64,000 nt of DNA, taken from positions 62,001-126,000 of the forward strand of contig LNDT01000016.1 of the NCBI GenBank assembly GCA_001464715.1. The letters run 5' to 3'. The notes under the pieces are model-generated. The model did no database searches. It saw only the letters and a program-made list of their open reading frames with translations, and was not told the origin of the DNA. Numbering within the stretch: the first letter of the stretch is position 1; each line of letters opens with the position of its first letter. This document shows positions 35,771 through 44,341 of the stretch, in pieces. The position numbers and the translations under genes are program-made. Origin of the DNA: Bdellovibrionales bacterium Ga0074137 (GTDB taxonomy: Bacteria > Bdellovibrionota > Bdellovibrionia > Bdellovibrionales > JAMPXM01).

Positions 35771-36871
35771 ATGTCTAGAAAGCAACAGGTCCCCACGGTC
35801 TTCGCGCCGCTGCTCTTTTCTATGTTCATCTCTATGTTCATCGTTCTCCTTGGCGGAGCTTCTCAGTCTCTGTCGTCAACAACGGATCCCTCCGCCGGTC
35901 ACAGCCCGCTCCCTCCCGAAGAGATGAGACGGCTTTACTCGCCGAGCACGTTCATCGTCTTCGATTGGGACGACAATATTTTTAAGCTTCCAAGCTTGAA
36001 TGTTCTTTTTGTGAAAGGTGAATTCGGAACAACGTCGGCGCCTCGCGAATTCCTCATTTCCTCGACCGAGTTTTCCAACTACCGCGCGGAATTCGGCATA
36101 GAAGGAACTCCACTTTCAAGATTTGAAATCATCGGCGACGCGATTGATCCGCTGAATGGAACATTTCGATTCTCGCGACCTGGTGCGGATGGCCGGAACT
36201 ATATGTTGGAAGATATGCAGCGAGCTGTCGCGCCGACGCCCGAGACTCTTGTCAGAAAAATTCCTGAAAAGTACAAAGCGCCGTTTTTTGATCTCTACAT
36301 CGATCGAGAATCACATCCCGACACGCGAATCGCGAACCGGATTCTTACGGGACGCGGTCAAACTCGCACCGAATTTAGAGAGGCTCTTGAACTTTTAGCC
36401 AAGGTCCCGGAAGTCGCTGAGCGAGGCTACAAGCCGACCGCACCACAGTACTTAACCTTGGTGGGCGGACTTGGCCCTGCCCATGAACTCAAAGCTACAA
36501 AGTTGATTGAGCAAATGAATGAAGCCGCTCGCAGTGGCTATGACCTCTTTGCATTTCCCGATGACGACGTAATGAATATTCGCCGTGCGGCTGCGGCGCT
36601 TGCGGCAGTTCCCCGCCCGATTCAAGTCTGGCTTATTTGGACTCGCGAGGGCGAACCTTCTCGGTTGGTCGATCTTGATCGTCTTGCCTCGAGCGGGAAC
36701 TCCGCCGCGCGGCAGAGCCAAAGCCAAAATCAGCTATCCGCTTCGGCACCGGCTCTTACTTTGGAAGAGCTACTTCACGAAAGCCTCGATTCGACGACCA
36801 AGGAAAAAGGCCACTCCAAAATTTGGACCGAAGAGCGCAACGCTTTCATGTGCCGCGCTCTGTTCTTCTAA
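35771..36871 (+). CDS. Exported HAD-like protein
   Basis: A 366-residue protein from ATG 35771 with a membrane/signal segment (FSMFISMFIVLLGGASQS). FIVFDWDDNIFKLP fits HAD motif I (DxD with a following hydrophobic residue), and LFAFPDDDVMNIRRA could supply the late acidic motif. HAD proteins are mostly phosphatases. An exported form could be an acid phosphatase, but motifs II and III are not clear. The longer open frame upstream runs through the tandem repeat and lacks a real start. Confidence 0.6.
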   Translation: MSRKQQVPTVFAPLLFSMFISMFIVLLGGASQSLSSTTDPSAGHSPLPPEEMRRLYSPSTFIVFDWDDNIFKLPSLNVLFVKGEFGTTSAPREFLISSTEFSNYRAEFGIEGTPLSRFEIIGDAIDPLNGTFRFSRPGADGRNYMLEDMQRAVAPTPETLVRKIPEKYKAPFFDLYIDRESHPDTRIANRILTGRGQTRTEFREALELLAKVPEVAERGYKPTAPQYLTLVGGLGPAHELKATKLIEQMNEAARSGYDLFAFPDDDVMNIRRAAAALAAVPRPIQVWLIWTREGEPSRLVDLDRLASSGNSAARQSQSQNQLSASAPALTLEELLHESLDSTTKEKGHSKIWTEERNAFMCRALFF

Positions 36872-36880
36872 ACAAGTCGA

Positions 36881-37168
36881 CTATGGATACTTGCGGCGTT
36901 TGTGTAGCAGCGCCAGAAAATCGTAGTCGCCGTTGGGCCTAATTCTTACCGACATAAAATAAGGCAGTGGAGTCAGGTCGATTTCTTGTGTTCCTTTAAC
37001 TCGTCCCGTTCGCTTTGGGATTAAGCCATTTGCAACGACAGTGTCCTCGAGGCGTTTAACGGCGTCTTTCAGCCGCTCAGTCCAATCTGGAGGATGTTTT
37101 TTTTCTGTATACGCGATTGCGGCGGCAAGATGTTTTTGCGCACGAAGCGTCCATCGATACGATGCCAT
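36881..37168 (-). CDS. RelE/ParE-type toxin
   Basis: A 95-residue protein with the ParE-like pattern: helical start (LRAQKHLAAAIAYTEKKHP), then GLIPKRTGRVKGTQEIDL, YFMSVRI and a final ALLHKRRKYP. ParE-family toxins poison gyrase and RelE-type ones cleave mRNA; which applies is unclear. It begins immediately after the antitoxin stop (TAG then ATG), so the pair is one operon. Confidence 0.8.
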   Translation of the reverse strand: MASYRWTLRAQKHLAAAIAYTEKKHPPDWTERLKDAVKRLEDTVVANGLIPKRTGRVKGTQEIDLTPLPYFMSVRIRPNGDYDFLALLHKRRKYP

Positions 37169-37414
37169 CTACTTTTTTCTTTTTCGACCGAGCATTTTAT
37201 CAATATCAGACGGCTTTGCGAATTTACCTTCGTCGGCCTCTTTTAAGCCGGCTTTGATTTGAGCAACTTGCCAATCGTTAAGCTCAATATACGTCTCCAT
37301 CGCCTCATTGATCATATAGCTTCGGTCGCGATCCAAAGTTTCGCCGATACTATCCAACGCCTCTAAAACCTCGGGCTTCGAAATTCTAAAACTAATAGGA
37401 TTATTCTTCGCCAC
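37169..37414 (-). CDS. Ribbon-helix-helix antitoxin (CopG/ParD-like)
   Basis: An 81-residue protein. The N-terminal ISFRIS strand and the helices EVLEALDSIGETLDRDRSYMIN form a ribbon-helix-helix DNA-binding domain. The C-terminal part (QVAQIKAGLKEADEGKFA) should wrap the toxin. It probably represses its own promoter through the inverted repeat just upstream (37434-37462). Confidence 0.82.
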   Translation of the reverse strand: MAKNNPISFRISKPEVLEALDSIGETLDRDRSYMINEAMETYIELNDWQVAQIKAGLKEADEGKFAKPSDIDKMLGRKRKK

Positions 37415-37433
37415 TTTTCACCTCTGACTACTT

Positions 37434-37470
37434 TGTATTCTAGTGTATTACATTAGAATACATTTGTCAA
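37434..37470 (-). promoter_or_regulatory. Promoter and operator of the toxin-antitoxin operon
   Basis: On the minus strand a consensus -35 TTGACA (37465-37470) and a -10 TACACT (37442-37447) are 17 bases apart. Perfect 9-base arms TGTATTCTA (37434-37442) and TAGAATACA (37454-37462) overlap the promoter with centres 20 bases apart, as expected for ribbon-helix-helix dimers bound two turns apart. Confidence 0.75.
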
Positions 37471-37567
37471 AAGCTGATGAATCGACCGTACCGAAATGAG
37501 ACCAGGCGGGAAAAATCATCGCCGTGCAAGGGGTCAGCAAGCACGACGATGAACGGAGAGAACTCTA

Positions 37568-38611
37568 TTAGGGGTCCCAGCCGTAGTAGCGGGAGAAGAC
37601 ATCATTCTGGACCGCACGGCACATGAGACGGCTAAAGCCATTGCCACTCATCAAGAATCCGTAACCGTCTTCCGCGATAAAGATTTTGAACGTCGACGTG
37701 CGCCCACCAACTCCTGTGACCGAGACGAAATATTCCGTCATTGATGATGAATCTATGGTGACCGAACCGCTGTAGGATCCCCACGGATACACGCGATTGT
37801 CGTCGGGATTATAAAAACCAATCTCACCAATGGAGCCACCATAAAGCTGATAGCGCGGTGTCTTTAAGTCCACGAGGCCGGGTGTTCGAGGATCCTTTTT
37901 ATCCATACAGTATAGGAAATTCTGATTCTCACGCGAAGTCGATAGGACCGCATCCGATGGAAGATTCATTCGACTCCAAGGCGTGCGCCCGTTCAAAAAA
38001 TCGCTGGCGACGACCGGTTCCTTTCGGAGGACCACGGTATCGGTCACATGCCATCCGTCGCGAAGTTTCAAGCCTGATACCGCCAGAGATCCATCGACGC
38101 GAAGAACTCCCTGCACCTCAAGCTGATTGTACATTGGATTGTCCCACGATTCGATTTTCACCAAAAAGGTTCGAAGGCTCAGGTTTGATGAATCGATCCA
38201 CCCCCGCGGGGCCTTATCCTTCGGACCTTCCAACGCAAGAATCTGAGCACTTTCGGGTCCGCCGATGCGGTTTAAGACATCGGCCGTCACCGTCGAACGA
38301 TCGACAATCTTCATCTTGAGTGGAAGATAAAGACCCTCGGTACCTCCCGCAGCGCACGCCACCACAAGCGCATCAAGCGAAAAGTCCGAAGCGTCGGACG
38401 TTGCTACGACGCGAAGGGCACACTGGTCCTTGTCAAAGGACAGAAGATCCGTCTTCCATTCACCGTTAAATCCAGCGGCCGCTTTTGAAACAGCAATCGG
38501 ATCTTCGTAAGGCTTCACACCTTCGCACGCCGTGAGTACGACGACCATCGCAAGACCAATGAGAGCCGCAAAAGTCGAAACATGAAACTTAAGTTTTCGA
38601 TTTAATTTCAT
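37568..38611 (-). CDS. Lipoprotein of unknown function
   Basis: A 347-residue lipoprotein from ATG 38611 (GAGGT upstream), with lipobox LTACEG. The mature protein is strand-rich with repeated aromatic motifs (FNGEWKTDLLSFDKDQC, RVYPWGSYSGSVTIDS), suggesting a beta-sandwich or lipocalin-like fold, but no family is clear. Eight bases separate it from the upstream lipoprotein gene, so they are cotranscribed. Confidence 0.62.
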   Translation of the reverse strand: MKLNRKLKFHVSTFAALIGLAMVVVLTACEGVKPYEDPIAVSKAAAGFNGEWKTDLLSFDKDQCALRVVATSDASDFSLDALVVACAAGGTEGLYLPLKMKIVDRSTVTADVLNRIGGPESAQILALEGPKDKAPRGWIDSSNLSLRTFLVKIESWDNPMYNQLEVQGVLRVDGSLAVSGLKLRDGWHVTDTVVLRKEPVVASDFLNGRTPWSRMNLPSDAVLSTSRENQNFLYCMDKKDPRTPGLVDLKTPRYQLYGGSIGEIGFYNPDDNRVYPWGSYSGSVTIDSSSMTEYFVSVTGVGGRTSTFKIFIAEDGYGFLMSGNGFSRLMCRAVQNDVFSRYYGWDP

Positions 38612-38619
38612 GACAGACC

Positions 38620-39069
38620 TCATTTCACTTTTTTCGCTGTTGGAAGTGGAGCGATCTCGCATTTGTAGACGATCTGCCATTCTTTCACTTGCGTGGTCGT
38701 GCTGGAAACCGAAGTGTCTTTTCCACCGGCATCGCCGCTGACGAGTGGAACACCAAACAATGATCCCACTTGTTGCTGATTGGATTCGCGGTTGGTGTCG
38801 CGACTGTTGGCTTCTGTTTTTTGACCGACAACCACTTCTTCTTCGGATTCGATTTTTACTTCTGACGACGAGCAATTTGCTTTCATCTTTTGTTCGGCGA
38901 CAGCGCGGTCCAAGTCGTTAAAATTCACGCGCATCGCGATGATACCGCCATCGTTTGGACGCCGTTTCACATCGCGCGCTTGGCCTTGATATTGAAATGT
39001 CTGGCAACCCGACACGACAGTCAGAAGCCCGCTAAGCGTTAAAATATTTAGAACCGTACTTACTTTCAT
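38620..39069 (-). CDS. Lipoprotein of unknown function
   Basis: A 149-residue lipoprotein from ATG 39069 (GGAGAG upstream), lipobox VVSGCQ. The mature part has a Gln/Asn/Ser-rich low-complexity middle (KTEANSRDTNRESNQQQVG) and two cysteines. First gene of a two-lipoprotein operon. Divergent from the TIGR02147 regulator, which could control it. Confidence 0.6.
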   Translation of the reverse strand: MKVSTVLNILTLSGLLTVVSGCQTFQYQGQARDVKRRPNDGGIIAMRVNFNDLDRAVAEQKMKANCSSSEVKIESEEEVVVGQKTEANSRDTNRESNQQQVGSLFGVPLVSGDAGGKDTSVSSTTTQVKEWQIVYKCEIAPLPTAKKVK

Positions 39070-39233
39070 TTTCTCTCCTTGTTGTTGTTTGTAGGAAACA
39101 TGCGTGACCCAGAGCCAACCTACGAGAAACCCTTGAAAATTCGCAAAGTAACGGGCTCGCAACTGTTCCGCCATGTTCCGCGGCTAACGACTAACTACTG
39201 GCTTTTGCTGAAATTAACGGGTATCGACGTGCC

Positions 39234-40097
39234 ATGAGAAAGTATGATCCCAAACTTCTTCTGCACGCGGAGTCGATTCCCGATTTCCTCAAAAAGGAAT
39301 TCCTGCGGCGCATGGGACACAACGAGAGCTATTCGCTGCGTGCGTTTGCACGCGACTTGAACCTAAGCCCTTCGCGTCTTAGCGAAACAATGAATTTAAA
39401 AACCGGCGTTTCGCTTCCCACGGTCGAAAAAATATCGGTCCGTCTGAAACTTTCAAAATCGGAACGTGGGTTTTTGCGCGATCTTTATTTGGTCGAAGGA
39501 AAGAAAAATCGCGGCGCGCGCGACGTCGCCATGAAAAGTCTCAGCAAGGCTCGCGAGCGAACCAAAATCAAAGAACTCGATACGGAGAAATTTAAAGTCA
39601 TCGCCGAGTGGTATCATGCGGCGATTCTGCAAATGAGGGATCTCAACCAATTCAAACCAGACATCGAATGGATCGCTAAAAAATTGGAGATCCCACCTGA
39701 ACGAGCTCGGCGTGCTGTCGAAAGACTCTTCGATCTTGGACTTCTTTTTGAAGACGCAGAGACGGGTCAATGGAAACAGCACCCTGAACTGATGGTCACG
39801 GAATCTGAGATTCCAGCCACAGCGATTCGCCAGTATCACAAGCAAATGATGCAAAAAGCTTTTCGTGCTGTTGAAGAGGCGCCGGTGGAGAAACGAAATG
39901 TGCAATCGATGACCTTCGCTCTGCCGAACGATCGCTACCGCGACGTCTGTGAGAAGATTCAAACTCTCTTGAAGGAAGCTTGGGAACTGTCCGAGGGAGA
40001 CGCAAAGGAAAACTCAAAAGAATCTGCAAAAGACTCCTTGTATGCCATCAACGTTCAGTTTTTTCCCCTCATTGAACCGAAAGGAATTTCGAAGTGA
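39234..40097 (+). CDS. TIGR02147-family DNA-binding regulator
   Basis: A 287-residue protein of the family typical of Bdellovibrio and Fibrobacter. An N-terminal helix-turn-helix (YSLRAFARDLNLSPSRLSETM) leads to a second winged-helix-like region (IEWIAKKLEIPPERARRAVERLFDLGLL) and the family ending YAINVQFFPL. It is probably a transcription regulator. Its stop overlaps the next start (ATGA), so it is cotranslated with the HExxH protein and may regulate it or the divergent lipoprotein operon. Confidence 0.85.
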   Translation: MRKYDPKLLLHAESIPDFLKKEFLRRMGHNESYSLRAFARDLNLSPSRLSETMNLKTGVSLPTVEKISVRLKLSKSERGFLRDLYLVEGKKNRGARDVAMKSLSKARERTKIKELDTEKFKVIAEWYHAAILQMRDLNQFKPDIEWIAKKLEIPPERARRAVERLFDLGLLFEDAETGQWKQHPELMVTESEIPATAIRQYHKQMMQKAFRAVEEAPVEKRNVQSMTFALPNDRYRDVCEKIQTLLKEAWELSEGDAKENSKESAKDSLYAINVQFFPLIEPKGISK

Positions 40098-41812
40098 AAT
40101 TCTCGTCCAAAACTTTTGTTCATTTTTTTATCGGCACCGTCACCGCACTCACGCTGATATCCGAGGCCTCTTCAGCGACCGCCGACAAAGAAACTCAGAG
40201 GCGTGTAGAATTCGCTTGGGAAAAGTCTCGTACCTTCATCAAAGCGTGTCTTGTTTCCAACGAATGCGGACTCACAAGCGACGAGGTAGAAATCGCTTTT
40301 AAAATCCTTGCGAACGATCCGGGCTACTCGGCGAATAGCCTCCAATTCGTCGCCGAGGCCGATGTGCAGTTTTCGTCGGTCAATGGCGATGCTCATCGCC
40401 TGATGCTGACGGGTCTGACTCCTCAATCCAAGATCTACATCAACGCGGATCGTATCGTCGATATCCCGGTCGAAACGCTGATTGGTCTCTTCGCCCACGA
40501 ACTCGTGCACCACTTAGGCATTGTCGACGACGCCTCTCGCCTCCCCGATTTGTTTGGAACCCGGATCGCTTCGATCGCTCGAAGGTACATTGTTCCTTTA
40601 AATTTAGGCCTTCGCGATACGACGGCTCTCGTTTTCAATTATCCGCAGCCCATCCAGATCGAATTCTTGAAACTGTTTCCGAACGGACTCTTCCCGACGA
40701 TCTATCTTTCACAAAAACAGCAGGTCGTTATTCAAGAACTTCACATGATGCCCAAAGAGACTCGCAATATTTGCGAGTCGGCCAAAGAAGTTCTTTGGTC
40801 GAGCCAGGCAAAAGTGACAAGCGTTTCCAAAGCAACGGGCGAAGTGAATGCGTACTTTCAATTCGTCTCGCGCTGCTATGATTCGACTCCTCCGGGAAAG
40901 CTACCGGAAGCGATCAGCTATGGCAGGACAGACATCGAATTTGATCCGATGGATAATGACAACATCGGCATCGCTACTGTTTCGTTCACGAAAACACCTA
41001 TAGATCCAATGGCAAGCGCTTCGATCGACGTCACGTTGACCTCAATGCCAAACCAATTGAAGGCCGGAGACGACCTCGTGGTTTCAGCCATTGTTGAAAC
41101 CCCAAGCCCACAAGAGGTCGAAGGTTGCGGCGCACTGATCGGTGCCGATGAGTGGCGAGAATCCCCCGCAGAACCACCGCAAACTATAACCACCATGGAT
41201 TGCAAAGTGATCTCGCAAACGGACAAATCTGTGTTCAACGTCGAATTCAAACAAAATATTTCAATGAATGCCCCAGACCAGCTGAGACTCAAAATTCAAG
41301 CGGTCGGTCTTAAACTTAAAGGCGGCGGATTCATTCGCGGCCTTCCGGCACGTGCGAAGTCTGTCACAATTGAAAACTCGAGAGTCAGTTCGAAACCAAT
41401 TCAAACAGTCAAGGCGACCGCGTCCGGAGCTATTCCCCTGGATCCGGTAAAATATAAAAATGCATTTTACACGCTGAGAGGCGAAACTTTTTCGTTCGAT
41501 CTTCTTTTTTCAAGCGAGACCGCCACAAGTCTCATTGATGGTTATGTGAAATATCAGGCTCAGATGATCGACAAAAAAATGATGCTCGGCACGGCTTCGC
41601 TAAAGGGAATCGGCACCGGCTGCGCTCGAGGACCTATCAAAACAGATCTTCGCTGCGGATCGCCCGTCAATCTCGTAAATATCGCTCCAGGAAAAGAAGC
41701 CGTCATGTGGGCTCCGATCAAAGTCGTATTCTTGACTGACGATCTTCAGTTTCTGTCCGTCGATATATCCGGTGATGAACTTGCTGTTGTTGCAACGGAG
41801 AAAGCTCCATGA
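40094..41812 (+). CDS. Exported HExxH protein (putative zinc metallopeptidase)
   Basis: A 572-residue exported protein (signal peptide residues about 5-28). LFAHELVHHLG at 132-142 gives the zincin motif HExxH (His135, Glu136, His139). The expected third ligand is not obvious; the Asp or His residues after it are candidates. The C-terminal 300 residues are strand-rich and may form Ig-like domains. Coupled by ATGA overlaps to the regulator before and the exported protein after. Confidence 0.7.
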   Translation: MKFSSKTFVHFFIGTVTALTLISEASSATADKETQRRVEFAWEKSRTFIKACLVSNECGLTSDEVEIAFKILANDPGYSANSLQFVAEADVQFSSVNGDAHRLMLTGLTPQSKIYINADRIVDIPVETLIGLFAHELVHHLGIVDDASRLPDLFGTRIASIARRYIVPLNLGLRDTTALVFNYPQPIQIEFLKLFPNGLFPTIYLSQKQQVVIQELHMMPKETRNICESAKEVLWSSQAKVTSVSKATGEVNAYFQFVSRCYDSTPPGKLPEAISYGRTDIEFDPMDNDNIGIATVSFTKTPIDPMASASIDVTLTSMPNQLKAGDDLVVSAIVETPSPQEVEGCGALIGADEWRESPAEPPQTITTMDCKVISQTDKSVFNVEFKQNISMNAPDQLRLKIQAVGLKLKGGGFIRGLPARAKSVTIENSRVSSKPIQTVKATASGAIPLDPVKYKNAFYTLRGETFSFDLLFSSETATSLIDGYVKYQAQMIDKKMMLGTASLKGIGTGCARGPIKTDLRCGSPVNLVNIAPGKEAVMWAPIKVVFLTDDLQFLSVDISGDELAVVATEKAP

Positions 41813-42768
41813 AGAAAATAATTTCGACTTTCGTAGCTAGCGGTCTTTTATGTCTCACGTTCGCTTTGGCTCTCACTTTGAGCCTCACGGCAGGCCTCGT
41901 CGACAAAAGTTCCGCTGGACCGATTATCGTCGGCAACGGTAGCGGGCTTTCAGAATTCAATATTCTCTACTGGAAGCGACAGCTGAACTATTATGTTTCT
42001 CAGTGTCGCGCTCAGCCTGTTTGCGAGAAGGCGATCGCTTCAAAAGACTGGCCTGCCATTGAAGCCGCTGCCGACTGGATGAGCCGCGCTCGTGTCCAAT
42101 TCGAAAACGAAGCGACTCTTGGAACAACAGCGCTCGTTGTCGAAAAAGCCGCCGGGCTATTGCGAGTAAATAAGAATGCACTGTGGGTAAAATCTTCGAC
42201 AGGCGACCTTGAAGGTATGAGCCTCGAAGAAGTTTCCGATTTTTTATGGATCAGTCTTGAGCCGCATTTCTTTCAAGGAACTCCGGGTGTCTCGGACTTT
42301 CGAAGTGAATTCAAAAAAGTTATTCGTGCGCGCGCCGGGGAATACAGTGTCACGCTGGCTGACGGACGACGGCTGGCGACAGTACGTTCTGAAAACGCAG
42401 TCGCCGGCTTCGCCATTTTGAATACCGACGAAAAAGCGGAAGCTTTGTTGTTCTCTTCTCTAGATGAATTCGGAGAATGCCAAGCTGAGGACGGTACGCT
42501 TGTGCCAGGCGGCGCCATGCGCCTTCAAAACTTGGACTTCGCATTTTTCGTTGGACGTTTGGGTTCTGAACCTGGCGAGGCGACCACGCCTTCCACGGTC
42601 GATCTCGTCTTTAACGGCGCCGTCACCTACGACTGTGCCCGCGGCGGCATGACGTGGTCAGAAAAAGCGAACGCGCGTCTCACGATTCGCCTCAGCCAAA
42701 TGAAGTCGGCCTATGACTTTGTACCAGGTGCCACACGCGTGCGCTTTGATTCGATCGAGCGGCTTTAG
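41809..42768 (+). CDS. Exported protein, third gene of the TIGR02147 operon
   Basis: A 319-residue exported protein (signal peptide LLCLTFALALTLSLTAGLV), then GPIIVGNGSGLSEF, a glycine-rich start I associate with other bdellovibrio exported proteins. Four cysteines (QCRAQPVC, ECQAEDG, YDCARG) may form disulfides. No known domain. It overlaps the HExxH gene by four bases, so the two probably work together, perhaps as protease and partner or substrate. Confidence 0.62.
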   Translation: MKKIISTFVASGLLCLTFALALTLSLTAGLVDKSSAGPIIVGNGSGLSEFNILYWKRQLNYYVSQCRAQPVCEKAIASKDWPAIEAAADWMSRARVQFENEATLGTTALVVEKAAGLLRVNKNALWVKSSTGDLEGMSLEEVSDFLWISLEPHFFQGTPGVSDFRSEFKKVIRARAGEYSVTLADGRRLATVRSENAVAGFAILNTDEKAEALLFSSLDEFGECQAEDGTLVPGGAMRLQNLDFAFFVGRLGSEPGEATTPSTVDLVFNGAVTYDCARGGMTWSEKANARLTIRLSQMKSAYDFVPGATRVRFDSIERL

Positions 42769-42775
42769 ATTTCGC

Positions 42776-43780
42776 TCAAGGAATGCGCCCCTTGCGCTGT
42801 TCTTGCAACCGCCAGATGGCCCGCGGTGGAACATCCATAGCGATGCGCTGTTCGACGGTCGCGTCTGGAAATAGAAAAACGAACTGATCGTATCTGGTGT
42901 TCAGGCGGTAGCTGGCAAATACGTCCTCCGGAAGCGAGTACTTCATCACAAGAACAAGATTGATTCGGAGGTTTCTAAAGGCTTCACGGGCACTGGATTG
43001 ACTGAGACTCTGTTTAAAGAGTTTATCCTGCGGGTAGACGCTCAGTGCGCTCTTTAGGCTCCAATCTTTAACCTCGATCCACTCCCACGACCCATCTTCT
43101 TTCAAAATAGCTATGTCGATTTCACGGTCGATGCGTCGCCGATCTTCCCGACTCAACTTCTTGAATTCCACCGGGTACAAATCTGAGAGTTTCTGATTCA
43201 GCAGAAGCTGATGGCCGCTAAACAGACTCGCAACTGCCAACTCCCAAATGTGGGATTCGAGTTGAATCAGTTCACTTTCAATCGCTGTTTTTCTCGCCGA
43301 AGACAGAAAGGACTGGTCCATTTTAAAAATGTTTTTCTCGAGCGCGATGACACCTTCGCCGAAGACGGCTCCAAGTTCGAAGCGCGTCTTAAGATCCCGC
43401 AATTTCGTAGCGACCGATTTTAGATCCGTCTTCAACCTGTTTCGATTTTCAAATTCCAGAAATCTCTCATGAGCTGCAATCGCTGCGGCCCGCACTTCGA
43501 CGAACGCGAGGATTACACCGGGGTGCCGGGCCTCGAGACTACCTTTGGCGGGGCTGACGGCACGAATTGGAGATCTACCATCAGCTGCTGTTGCGACTTC
43601 TTTAACTGATGGCGAGAAAAGGGTGTCACACGAAAGGGCCTTGGCTTCGGACGAAAATGCAGGCGTGCCCAACAGCGGGAACGCCGCCAGGACTAAAATC
43701 GATAGCACGAGGGCTAAGCGCCTGTGACGAAATATCAATCGGGCTCCTGAACCTTTTATAGTCACTGACCGGTGGGTCAA
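42776..43780 (-). CDS. Exported protein with PD-(D/E)XK nuclease motif and CxxLF start
   Basis: A 334-residue protein with a signal segment (ALVLSILVLAAFPLLGTPAFS) followed by LSCDTLF. A PD-(D/E)XK-like core is visible: helix Glu180 in HIWELAVASLF, then Asp222 in REIDIAIL, and Glu236/Lys238 in WIEVKDW. The D-x(13)-E-x-K spacing and the WIEVK strand are typical of this nuclease superfamily. An exported nuclease could degrade prey or environmental DNA; this is inferred. Convergent with the preceding operon, with seven bases between. Confidence 0.65.
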   Translation of the reverse strand: MTHRSVTIKGSGARLIFRHRRLALVLSILVLAAFPLLGTPAFSSEAKALSCDTLFSPSVKEVATAADGRSPIRAVSPAKGSLEARHPGVILAFVEVRAAAIAAHERFLEFENRNRLKTDLKSVATKLRDLKTRFELGAVFGEGVIALEKNIFKMDQSFLSSARKTAIESELIQLESHIWELAVASLFSGHQLLLNQKLSDLYPVEFKKLSREDRRRIDREIDIAILKEDGSWEWIEVKDWSLKSALSVYPQDKLFKQSLSQSSAREAFRNLRINLVLVMKYSLPEDVFASYRLNTRYDQFVFLFPDATVEQRIAMDVPPRAIWRLQEQRKGRIP

Positions 43781-43875
43781 ACGTGCTTAAGTTGGTTGCG
43801 AACTACTGTCTACAAATCTGCGTAAATGCGAACAACATGCCGAGTTCTTTTGCAGAATTTTTGAAAAAGCCGTCC

Positions 43876-43937
43876 CCGCCGCGCGGCGGAGCTAGCTTCT
43901 GGAACACGCCGTTCCCACTACTTCCGGCGCCGGAAGT
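43876..43937. repeat. Two GC-rich palindromes between 42776 and 43946 genes
   Basis: CCGCCGCGCGGCGG (43876-43889) and ACTTCCGGCGCCGGAAGT (43920-43937) are perfect palindromes of 14 and 18 bases. The second shares its core with 30716-30737. They lie downstream of the gene at 43946 and upstream of the nuclease gene, on the minus strand. Confidence 0.7.
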
Positions 43938-43945
43938 GACCGCGC

Positions 43946-44317
43946 CTAGACGCCCGCGAAATAAAGGTGACCCGTGATAAACTTCCGATCCGAATCCGAA
44001 TACACAGCAAATCGGCAAACCAAGGACGAATCCTTCGTGGACCATTCATGAATTTCACTTGGCAGTTCAGGGCTCACGGTCGCTAGAAAACCATTGAATA
44101 CTTTCTGGAGTTCGCTTCTTTGGCTACTTCGATAATTGTAAAACCCGATAAATTTAGAATGTGGATCCGTTGTCCACGTTTCCGAAACCTTGGATACAAA
44201 ACCCGACTCACAAATCTTTAACTCAAGCTCAGAGCTAAATATTCGATACTCGTGCGGCATTCCCTCTTCGGTCATGTATGACTTTACAAGCTCGTCGATC
44301 TCTTTTGAAAATGCCAT
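43946..44317 (-). CDS. Small cytoplasmic protein of unknown function
   Basis: A 123-residue protein from an ATG preceded by GGAGAG. No signal peptide. It alternates helices (KEIDELVKSYMTEEG, SELQKVFNGFL) and strands (EYRIFSSELELKIC, FITGHLYFAGV). No family recognised. Confidence 0.55.
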   Translation of the reverse strand: MAFSKEIDELVKSYMTEEGMPHEYRIFSSELELKICESGFVSKVSETWTTDPHSKFIGFYNYRSSQRSELQKVFNGFLATVSPELPSEIHEWSTKDSSLVCRFAVYSDSDRKFITGHLYFAGV

Positions 44318-44341
44318 GTCTCTCTCCTTGGCAAATTGCCG

